Part shown: one piece after another, positions 1-4,706 of the stretch
How the letters are laid out: each line of letters begins with the position of its first letter
Position numbering within the stretch: the first letter of the stretch is position 1
Assembly (NCBI GenBank): GCA_902478765.1
Contig: CABSMN010000059.1
Location: forward strand, 1 to 6,834
Length of the DNA stretch: 6,834 nucleotides
Direction: 5' to 3'
Source: an uncultured Collinsella sp.
GTDB taxonomy: Bacteria; Actinomycetota; Coriobacteriia; Coriobacteriales; Coriobacteriaceae
Notes under the pieces: model-generated
What the model saw: only the letters and a program-made list of their open reading frames with translations
What the model was told of the DNA's origin: nothing
Database searches by the model: none
Program-made: the position numbers and the translations under genes

Positions 1-45
1 ACACTTCTAGCTTCGTCGGCAGCGTCAGATGTGTATAAGAGACAG
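1..45 (+). other. Residual Illumina P5/i5 and Nextera Read 1 adapter (not genomic)
   Basis: Positions 13-45 match the 33-nt Nextera Read 1 transposase adapter, and its last 19 bases (27-45, AGATGTGTATAAGAGACAG) are the Tn5 mosaic end. Positions 1-4 (ACAC) match the end of the P5 oligo. Positions 5-12 (TTCTAGCT) sit exactly where an 8-nt i5 index belongs; from memory this is Nextera XT index S515. The stretch is a library-construction remnant that survived trimming and assembly. Genomic sequence starts at 46. The adapter adds a false GTG start at 31 whose peptide MYKRQ is a familiar artefact, and on the other strand it adds a false tail ending LSLIHI. Confidence 0.98.
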
Positions 46-672
46 GTCCTGCACGATGCCTATGCCTTTACCAGCATTAACGAGACCGAGGACGGTTCGG
101 GCAAGGTCGGTTCCATGACGATCCACAAGATCGAGCGGTTCTACTTTGACGAGAACCACCGCGCCGTCACCGAGCTGCTCGACGGCGGCGAGAAGACCAT
201 CGATGCCGACTGCGTGATCTTTGCCGTGGGTCAAAAGCCCGAGGGCACGGCCCAGATGGGCCTTGAGCTTACGCACGGCCCGTATATCGTGGCCGATACC
301 GAAGGCAAGACGAGCGTTGAAGGCATCTGGTCGGCGGGCGACTGCGTGACGGGTACCAAATCGGTGATCGCGGCAATCGCTGCAGGTCGCACGTGCGCCT
401 CGGCCATCGACCGCGCTTTGGGTGGCGATGGCAACATCGACGAGGAGCTGACCGAGCATGATGCTCCCGAGCAGTGGATTGGGCGTGTCCCCGAGGGCTT
501 CTACGACGATGCCGTGCAGCCCGAGTTTGTCGATGCCCAGACGCGTAAGGATAACTTCGATACGTTTGAGTGCCCCTATACCGACCATGAGGCTACGTGC
601 GAGGCGAGCCGCTGCTTGCAGTGCGATTTGCGCCTAACGATCAGTACGCCGCGCCTGTGGAACGAATACTAG
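46..672 (+). CDS. GltD-like FAD/NAD(P)-dependent oxidoreductase, 3' part only
   Basis: This is the C-terminal 208 residues of a flavoprotein related to the glutamate synthase small subunit (GltD) and the NfnB-type subunits of electron-transfer complexes. These proteins use two Rossmann folds to pass electrons between NAD(P)H and an FAD. Visible landmarks, counted from the first genomic codon, are the end of the NAD(P) domain at 54-66 (ADCVIFAVGQKPEG) and the FAD-closing motif at 93-121 (GIWSAGDC, then a small-residue helix), matching the GltD pattern of AAGD followed by AIAEGR. The tail ends EASRCLQCD with cysteines 185, 190 and 193, a segment common in GltD-like proteins that dock iron-sulfur partners. 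The FAD-binding N-terminus is lost at the adapter junction, so the true start and length are unknown. The next gene begins 17 bp downstream behind a good ribosome site, so the two are probably co-transcribed. Family membership is firm; the substrate is not known. Confidence 0.88.
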   Translation, partial: VLHDAYAFTSINETEDGSGKVGSMTIHKIERFYFDENHRAVTELLDGGEKTIDADCVIFAVGQKPEGTAQMGLELTHGPYIVADTEGKTSVEGIWSAGDCVTGTKSVIAAIAAGRTCASAIDRALGGDGNIDEELTEHDAPEQWIGRVPEGFYDDAVQPEFVDAQTRKDNFDTFECPYTDHEATCEASRCLQCDLRLTISTPRLWNEY

Positions 673-689
673 GAAAGGAGCGATAACCC

Positions 690-1766
690 ATGACGATCAT
701 CAACTTTATGCCTGCGCATAAGCAGGCCCCCGTCGCGCTCTGGCTCCTTAAGAAGGACGTGGCGGCCGCTGCGGAAAAAATTGCAGGGGCCGGTGCCCAG
801 GCGGTTTTGGTGCCGGCAGGCGATGAGGTCTCTGCCGCGCTCGCGGATGCGTTGGGCGAGTCCTGCCGCGTGATCGAGTGCGACCCGAGCCTGGGCTTTG
901 TCTATGCCAACGGTTCGGCCGCGGCCAAGATGCTCGACGGCGAAAAGCCTCTCCCATCTTGCTGCGAGGGCGATGGCGCCGACCGCTGCCTGAGCGGATC
1001 AGAGTTACTTGCCGCCGAAGGCAAGCGCTGGGTGTGGATTGACGGGGCCGAGGAGCCCGTTGAGGTCGACCGTGTCGTGAGTGCGGAATCCTTGGTTGCC
1101 GCGGCGGGCGCCGACGACGCTAAAGCGGTGGGGATTGGCTATCCCAGCGGTCTGCTGCTCAGGCCCGATGACACCTCAAAGATTGAGCTATGCAGCGACT
1201 ACGTGCGCGTCTACACCGCCAAAAACTGCATGGCAAAGGCGCTTTTGGACATTTGCACGCTCTATCGTCACGAGAGCTGCGGACGCTGTGTCTTTGGCTA
1301 CGAGGGCTCGCATCAGATTGCAACGATTCTTGCCGATATCTGTCGCAAGAAGGGCAAGCCGGGTGACTTGGCGCTCCTTCGCGACCTTTGCCCCGTGATG
1401 CAGGCGCAGTGCCTGTGCGAGCAGGGTCGCGTGCTGGCGCGCACGGTGCGGTCGTTCCTCGACCTGTTCGAGGGCGAGATCATGCAGCACACCACCAAGA
1501 AGGTCTGTGCTGCCGGGGAATGCCAGGCATTCTTGACCTTCCATATCCTCGCCTCCAAATGCCAGGCATGCAACAAGTGTGTCGATTCGGACGTTTGCGA
1601 GGAGGACGCGATTCTGGGAAGGCCGCGGTTCATCCACGTGATCGACCAAAAGGCTTGCACCCAGTGCGGTGCCTGCCTGGATATCTGCGACAACGGCGCG
1701 ATCGTCACGGCTGGGGCCGTCAAGCCCAAGTGCCCGCCCAAACCCATTCCCTTTAAGCGCAAATAA
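690..1766 (+). CDS. NuoF/HydB-derived iron-sulfur protein without the NADH/FMN domain
   Basis: A 358-residue probable electron-relay protein. Residues 1-110 match nothing I recognise and lack the glycine-rich NADH/FMN motif (GRGGAGFP type) that opens NuoF. Residues about 112-175 resemble the SLBB fold, including a GYPSGLLL segment like the GGPSGG of HydB/NuoF. Residues 176-270 are the NuoF [4Fe-4S] domain (HESCGRC at 194-200, a late CLC at 241-243, then a helix ending EGEIMQH). Residues 291-333 form a two-cluster ferredoxin: C291, C294, C297, C303 and C323, C326, C329, C333. Two oddities are visible. The third NuoF cluster cysteine is Gly203, and the first ferredoxin motif has five residues before its last cysteine. 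Both usual Cys-Pro pairs are Cys-Glu and Cys-Asp. The start is ATG 690, with AGGAAAGGAG at 671-680 nine bases upstream. The GltD-like gene just upstream probably supplies the NAD(P)H and flavin chemistry this protein lacks. I infer a soluble cytoplasmic complex. Confidence 0.85.
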   Translation: MTIINFMPAHKQAPVALWLLKKDVAAAAEKIAGAGAQAVLVPAGDEVSAALADALGESCRVIECDPSLGFVYANGSAAAKMLDGEKPLPSCCEGDGADRCLSGSELLAAEGKRWVWIDGAEEPVEVDRVVSAESLVAAAGADDAKAVGIGYPSGLLLRPDDTSKIELCSDYVRVYTAKNCMAKALLDICTLYRHESCGRCVFGYEGSHQIATILADICRKKGKPGDLALLRDLCPVMQAQCLCEQGRVLARTVRSFLDLFEGEIMQHTTKKVCAAGECQAFLTFHILASKCQACNKCVDSDVCEEDAILGRPRFIHVIDQKACTQCGACLDICDNGAIVTAGAVKPKCPPKPIPFKRK

Positions 1767-1832
1767 GAGCGCCGACCCCTTCCGTTTTGTCCCTTGTAGG
1801 CATGCGGGAGGGGCCTTTGTTTATCTGCACGA

Positions 1833-1849
1833 GGTATTCCGCAAATACC
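1833..1849. repeat. Operator-like inverted repeat GGTATT-N5-AATACC
   Basis: A perfect 6-bp dyad (GGTATT 1833-1838, AATACC 1844-1849) with a 5-bp centre lies 112 bp upstream of the flavoprotein start. Its size and symmetry suit a dimeric repressor site. A small hairpin or chance dyad is equally possible, and I see no clear promoter next to it. Confidence 0.35.
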
Positions 1850-1882
1850 GAGCGGGCCTTGGTTGCCTGGACGGTGCGCATG

Positions 1883-1909
1883 TTTTGCGTCTGCCGTACG
1901 CTTTTTGCG
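1883..1909 (+). repeat. Direct repeat TTTTGCG spaced 20 bp
   Basis: TTTTGCG occurs at 1883-1889 and again at 1903-1909. The start-to-start spacing of 20 bp, about two helical turns, would place both copies on one DNA face. It lies in the leader region of the flavoprotein gene. The copies are short, so chance cannot be excluded. Confidence 0.25.
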
Positions 1910-1915
1910 AAGTAC

Positions 1916-1934
1916 ACACGGGCAGAATCCGTGT
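1916..1934. repeat. Inverted repeat ACACGG-N7-CCGTGT before the flavoprotein ribosome site
   Basis: A perfect 6-bp dyad (1916-1921 and 1929-1934) has a 7-bp centre and ends 26 bp before the ATG at 1961. It could be an operator or a small leader hairpin close to the ribosome binding site. No T tract follows, so it is not an intrinsic terminator. Confidence 0.35.
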
Positions 1935-1946
1935 CCAAAATGCTCT

Positions 1947-1955
1947 GGAGAGGAG
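1947..1955 (+). promoter_or_regulatory. Ribosome binding site that fixes the flavoprotein start at 1961
   Basis: GGAGAGGAG ends five bases before ATG 1961, close to ideal Shine-Dalgarno spacing. The frame stays open upstream to an ATG at 1787, but that 58-residue extension lacks a comparable site and has no flavodoxin-like content, while conserved flavodoxin sequence begins right at 1961. Confidence 0.8.
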
Positions 1956-1960
1956 CGACC

Positions 1961-2953
1961 ATGTCGTTTAAAGTGATGGCGATTTGTGCCGGCAGGCACG
2001 GTGGCAACGGCGAGGCTTTGGCCAAAGAGGCCCTTTGCGCGGTGCGCGAGGCTGGCGGCGAGGTCGAGCTGATCAATTTGTTCGACTATAACATCTTGCC
2101 CTGCACCGGTTGCGAGGGCTGCACCATGCAGATGGGAAAGATGGGCGCCGGCCTGCAAAAGGAATATCACGGCTGCGTTCTTAAAAACAAAGACGATGTA
2201 GATGCGATTATTCGCGAACTGCAGACCTGCCAGGGCGTGATCTTCTCGGTTCCGACCTACGACCTTACGCCCAGCTCGGTGTACACCCGCTTTGCCCAGC
2301 GCTTCTTGGCATACGAGCTTTCGTTCTTGCTTGCCATCGGTGCCGTAAAGGAGAATCCGCATACCGTTGCCGGCCTCATCTCCGTCGGCGGCTCCATGCA
2401 CGATTGGCAGTCCCTGGCACTGGAGAGCCTGCAGGCGACTATGTTTACCATGTCGATGACTGTCGTCGATCGCTATATGGCGCAGCGCGACGGCCGCCCG
2501 GGCAATGCCTTTGTGTGGGGAGACGACGTGGAGTGGGGCGGACAGATCGCCCGCGCCCACAAGATGGGCGAGAACATTGTCAAGGCCATCCGAACGCCGG
2601 TTGACGAGCGCTGCTGGCTGGGCGACCCGGATGACGGCGTGTGCCCCAACTGCCACAGCTCCTTGGTGTACCCTGGCGACAAGCATTGGGATGGGGTCGA
2701 GTTTCCCTGGGAGTGTGCGGTCTGCGGCGCGGGCGGCGATATCGTAACCGACGAGCGCACCGGTCGTCCCAAGCTCAAGATTGCCGAGAACGGTCTGATT
2801 CGCGACCGCAACGACGACCACGCGCGCGCCGAGCACCTCAACGAGATCAACAAGACCCGCGACGAGTTCTTCGCCCATATGGACGAAGTAAAGCCGCTCA
2901 TGGAAAAGTACGCCAAGATGACGTTCCCCACGCTGGAGATTAAGCGCGACTAG
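1961..2953 (+). CDS. Iron-sulfur flavoprotein / NADPH-dependent FMN reductase-like protein with C-terminal Cys4 knuckle
   Basis: A 330-residue flavodoxin-fold protein. It opens with the phosphate-loop region of the NADPH-dependent FMN reductase family (MAICAGRHGGNGEALAKE, residues 6-23). A cysteine group follows: C48, C51, C54 and C72. Archaeal and clostridial iron-sulfur flavoproteins (Isf) bind a [4Fe-4S] cluster with a compact motif in the same place, so this is probably the same type, although the last spacing here is 17 residues rather than the short one of Isf. Residues 90-210 continue the fold (FSVPTYDLTPSS, then GLISVGGSMHDW). Residues 228-255 add two CxxC pairs (C228/C231, C252/C255), which could be a zinc ribbon or a rubredoxin-like iron site. 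A charged helical tail ends the protein. Likely cytoplasmic electron transfer between reduced nucleotide or ferredoxin and a flavin or iron-sulfur partner; the actual substrate cannot be told. It stands alone on its strand and converges on the regulator with 22 bp between stops. Confidence 0.82.
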   Translation: MSFKVMAICAGRHGGNGEALAKEALCAVREAGGEVELINLFDYNILPCTGCEGCTMQMGKMGAGLQKEYHGCVLKNKDDVDAIIRELQTCQGVIFSVPTYDLTPSSVYTRFAQRFLAYELSFLLAIGAVKENPHTVAGLISVGGSMHDWQSLALESLQATMFTMSMTVVDRYMAQRDGRPGNAFVWGDDVEWGGQIARAHKMGENIVKAIRTPVDERCWLGDPDDGVCPNCHSSLVYPGDKHWDGVEFPWECAVCGAGGDIVTDERTGRPKLKIAENGLIRDRNDDHARAEHLNEINKTRDEFFAHMDEVKPLMEKYAKMTFPTLEIKRD

Positions 2954-2961
2954 TTTTGCCC

Positions 2962-3014
2962 AAGCCCCGCCCGGCCTACTTGCGGCAGTGCAGGTCGGCG
3001 CTGGTGCGGGGCTT
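2962..3014. terminator. Candidate bidirectional terminator between convergent genes
   Basis: A perfect 9-bp inverted repeat, AAGCCCCGC (2962-2970) and GCGGGGCTT (3006-3014), encloses a 35-base loop. It lies where the flavoprotein and regulator transcripts converge and overlaps the last codons of the regulator. Its position fits a shared terminator. The long loop and missing T tract on either side argue against a classical intrinsic one. Confidence 0.35.
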
Positions 3015-4289
3015 AATCCTCGGCTCAAGAAAGCCAAGGTAGATTAGGGTGCGAATCGAGAGGTGGAACAAAAAGAGGTCCTCTCCCGATGCCAAGTCGT
3101 TACCGGTGATTTCCTTTATGCGGTTAATGCGATAGAGCAGCGTGTTTTTGTGAAGCGACAAGATCGCGGCGGTGCGCGCCGTGTTACAGCTGTGCTGCAT
3201 AAAGGCAAAGAGCGTCTCGACCAACTCGGAATCGTGCGACTGGTCGTGTTTCCAAAGTGCCCAGATTGCCGGATGGCAGTAGTTTATAAGGTTGATGTGG
3301 TCGTTGCAGATGTCGAGCATTTCCATGTAGGTGTATTCGCAATAGCGATACACATGGGTGTCTTCGAGGATTTTGGTAAAGGTCGAGCCGTATCGAATGG
3401 CGGCGCGTGCCTGATTGAGGTGCGAACGCACATCGGTTGCCTGGGAAAACTCGTTGCTGATGCCAATGAACAAATTGTTCGTGGCAGCAACGCGGGCAAG
3501 GATCGCCTCATCGTTGGCGGGTAGCTGCGTGGAGGGCGGACGGCTTACCAGCGCCACGAGCTCACCTTCGTACATGGTGATAAGGCTATGGTGCAGTAGC
3601 GGCTGCAATTGTCCTCGGATGCTCTCCGCCTCGCGCGCCTCGAGCTGGGAATCTTTTTTGAGCAGGCATACAACGTAGAGGGCGGGAAGCGGCGCAAAGC
3701 CGACGAGCTGCATTTTGCGTGTGCAGGTGATGGGGTTGGGGATTTCGTCGTCCAGGAGGCGCGAGAGAAAATATGGCCCCTGTTGCGGGCCGCCCAACGA
3801 AAGAAAGCCGCCTTTCTGCAGTTCTTGCGCGAGCAGTCGGACAAAGAACTCAAAGACCTCGCGATCGCTATCGCCAAAGGCGTGATTGCGTTCGATCGTC
3901 ATTGCCCGGCCCAGACACGTGCCGTGCGCCTTGATCGCATCGGTCATGGTGTTGAGGCGGAACATGTCGTTATAGCGTGTAAGCGGGCCTGTCGAGCGGG
4001 CAATCTCCTCGTCTAAGCCGCATTTGATGATGTAGCGTACGGCTTCGTCCTGCAGCATGTCGCCTTCGGAGAGCTCGGCGCGGGTGATGGCTGCAAAGGG
4101 GGAGTCGTCGTCATCGTCGAGCTCAAAGCCGCCGCGGGCGGCATAGCGGTACACGGGATCGACGACGAGCACCGGGTTGCCCATAACGGTAGAGGCCGTT
4201 TGCGTGAGGTTCTTGAGCCCCGCGTCGCTCAAGAGCGCCTCGAGCAGCGCTTGCTTTGCGGTAGACGTATCGGTGGTACTCGGTTGCAT
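2976..4289 (-). CDS. PucR/CdaR-family transcriptional regulator
   Basis: A 437-residue DNA-binding regulator. The C-terminal helix-turn-helix (about 355-415) is the clearest part: LVETLFAFMQHSCNTARTAA followed by LHKNTLLYRINRIKEITG, the HTH_30 signature of PucR and CdaR proteins. Residues about 25-160 look like a GAF-type sensor (MGNPVLVVDPVYRYAARGG near 36-54), with an acidic run of five aspartates at 58-62. Residues about 185-300 fit the degenerate GGDEF-like middle domain of CdaR proteins. PucR-type members typically respond to a small catabolic ligand and activate a neighbouring gene. I chose ATG 4289, preceded by AGAAGGGA, because conserved sequence begins there. The frame continues to a GTG at 4445, but that would run through the 52-bp repeat and its peptide looks non-coding. 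The gene is divergent from the Old Yellow Enzyme-type gene and is probably its regulator, a pairing inferred from context only. The ligand is unknown. Confidence 0.88.
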   Translation of the reverse strand: MQPSTTDTSTAKQALLEALLSDAGLKNLTQTASTVMGNPVLVVDPVYRYAARGGFELDDDDDSPFAAITRAELSEGDMLQDEAVRYIIKCGLDEEIARSTGPLTRYNDMFRLNTMTDAIKAHGTCLGRAMTIERNHAFGDSDREVFEFFVRLLAQELQKGGFLSLGGPQQGPYFLSRLLDDEIPNPITCTRKMQLVGFAPLPALYVVCLLKKDSQLEAREAESIRGQLQPLLHHSLITMYEGELVALVSRPPSTQLPANDEAILARVAATNNLFIGISNEFSQATDVRSHLNQARAAIRYGSTFTKILEDTHVYRYCEYTYMEMLDICNDHINLINYCHPAIWALWKHDQSHDSELVETLFAFMQHSCNTARTAAILSLHKNTLLYRINRIKEITGNDLASGEDLFLFHLSIRTLIYLGFLEPRIKPRTSADLHCRK

Positions 4290-4338
4290 GGGTGTCCCTT
4301 CTGCCGCGTCTTCGCCGTAGTCGACGCGTGACCAAATT

Positions 4339-4347
4339 ATTATCGCA
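4339..4347 (-). promoter_or_regulatory. Extended -10 promoter for the PucR-type regulator
   Basis: Read on the minus strand this is TGC-GATAAT, an extended -10 (TGnTATAAT type) with one mismatch, in an AT-rich pocket of otherwise GC-rich DNA. It lies 49 bp before ATG 4289. The -35 region 17 bp further upstream is poor, as is common with extended -10 promoters. Confidence 0.5.
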
Positions 4348-4428
4348 GGCTGTGCAGTATTAGGTTGTTTAAAAAGGTGAGTGTGGCGGTCGTTTCCTCG
4401 AACGGGGACGGTGCTGTTGTTGGGGGTC

Positions 4429-4480
4429 GTCTCGATCTGTAACACGAGGGACGGTTTTTGCTGAGTAACTGTTACAGATT
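4429..4480 (-). repeat. 52-bp intergenic element, copy 1, pointing to the regulator
   Basis: Read on the minus strand this element begins with a 25-base block (4480-4456) that matches copy 2 except for two transitions. A variable 11-base centre follows, then a 16-base block (4444-4429) identical to copy 2. Its ends include ATCTGTAACA (4435-4444) and TGTTACAGAT (4470-4479), a perfect 10-bp dyad with 25 bases between. The inner end is followed on the plus strand by TTAGATTTTTT. It could be a regulator site upstream of the extended -10, or a dispersed palindromic repeat. Confidence 0.85.
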
Positions 4481-4503
4481 TAGATTTTTTGGCAGACGGG
4501 ATT

Positions 4504-4570
4504 GGTTTGTCTCAATCTGTAACAGTTGCTCGGCAAAATAGGGTCTTACTGTTACAGATCGAGACAAACC
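4504..4570. repeat. 67-bp long inverted repeat with 23-bp arms around copy 2
   Basis: The arms at 4504-4526 and 4548-4570 pair over 23 bp with a single A/C mismatch around a 21-base loop. The core half-sites ATCTGTAACA and TGTTACAGAT are the same as in copy 1. As RNA it would be a very stable hairpin; as DNA it could be a large dyad or cruciform. No T tract follows in either direction, so termination is not the obvious role. Confidence 0.85.
4514..4565 (+). repeat. 52-bp intergenic element, copy 2, pointing to the reductase
   Basis: This is the plus-strand partner of the copy at 4429-4480, separated from it by 33 bp, so the pair forms a larger inverted repeat centred near 4497. Counting by eye, 39 of 41 bases agree in the two conserved blocks (4514-4538 and 4550-4565), while only about 3 of 11 agree in the centre (4539-4549). 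Half-site spacing is 25 bases in both copies. It ends about 140 bp upstream of the reductase start, which suits an activator site or a dispersed repeat. Confidence 0.85.
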
Positions 4571-4624
4571 GACGGGCCGCCCCGTTCCATCCACCTGCCG
4601 CTACCTGCTGTCCGCCGATTTCCG

Positions 4625-4654
4625 TTGCGCTGTTGTATTCCCATGCCATATCCT
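4625..4654 (+). promoter_or_regulatory. Weak promoter candidate for the Old Yellow Enzyme-type gene
   Basis: TTGCGC (4625-4630) and TATCCT (4649-4654) are 18 bp apart, in an AT-richer stretch 52 bp before the start codon. An alternative pair, TTGTAT (4633-4638) and TAGACA (4656-4661), has 17-bp spacing. Both are poor matches to consensus, which would fit a promoter needing an activator. Confidence 0.3.
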
Positions 4655-4692
4655 CTAGACAACTACGCGGCAACATCGCCGCCGCGCCTACA

Positions 4693-4700
4693 AGAGAGGA
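4693..4700 (+). promoter_or_regulatory. Ribosome binding site favouring ATG 4707 over ATG 4701
   Basis: AGAGAGGA ends directly against ATG 4701, leaving no spacer, but is six bases from the in-frame ATG 4707. Translation should start at 4707, giving MTAPASK rather than MSMTAPASK. Confidence 0.75.
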
Positions 4701-4706
4701 ATGTCC

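Noticed and set aside
1776..1818. Possible terminator after the NuoF-like gene (CCCC/GGGG with inner TCCC/GGGA)
   Set aside because: The stem is short, interrupted by a 10-base bulge, and followed only by a broken T run, so support is too weak to annotate.
1787..1960. 58-residue N-terminal extension of the flavoprotein
   Set aside because: The strong ribosome site at 1947-1955 and the flavodoxin-fold start both point to ATG 1961; the extension contains the small dyads and reads as leader DNA.
1313..3037. 574-codon open frame on the minus strand across the NuoF-like and flavoprotein genes
   Set aside because: It crosses two well-supported genes and the gap between them, with no domain or ribosome site; it is an antisense shadow of high-GC coding DNA.
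3183..3190. TGTTACAG, an 8-base match to the intergenic half-site, inside the regulator gene
   Set aside because: There is no matching partner at 25-base spacing; it encodes part of the conserved helix-turn-helix region and is likely chance.
4290..4445. N-terminal extension of the PucR-type regulator to a GTG at 4445
   Set aside because: It would run through the extended -10 and into copy 1 of the 52-bp element. The peptide looks like translated intergenic DNA, and ATG 4289 has an acceptable ribosome site.
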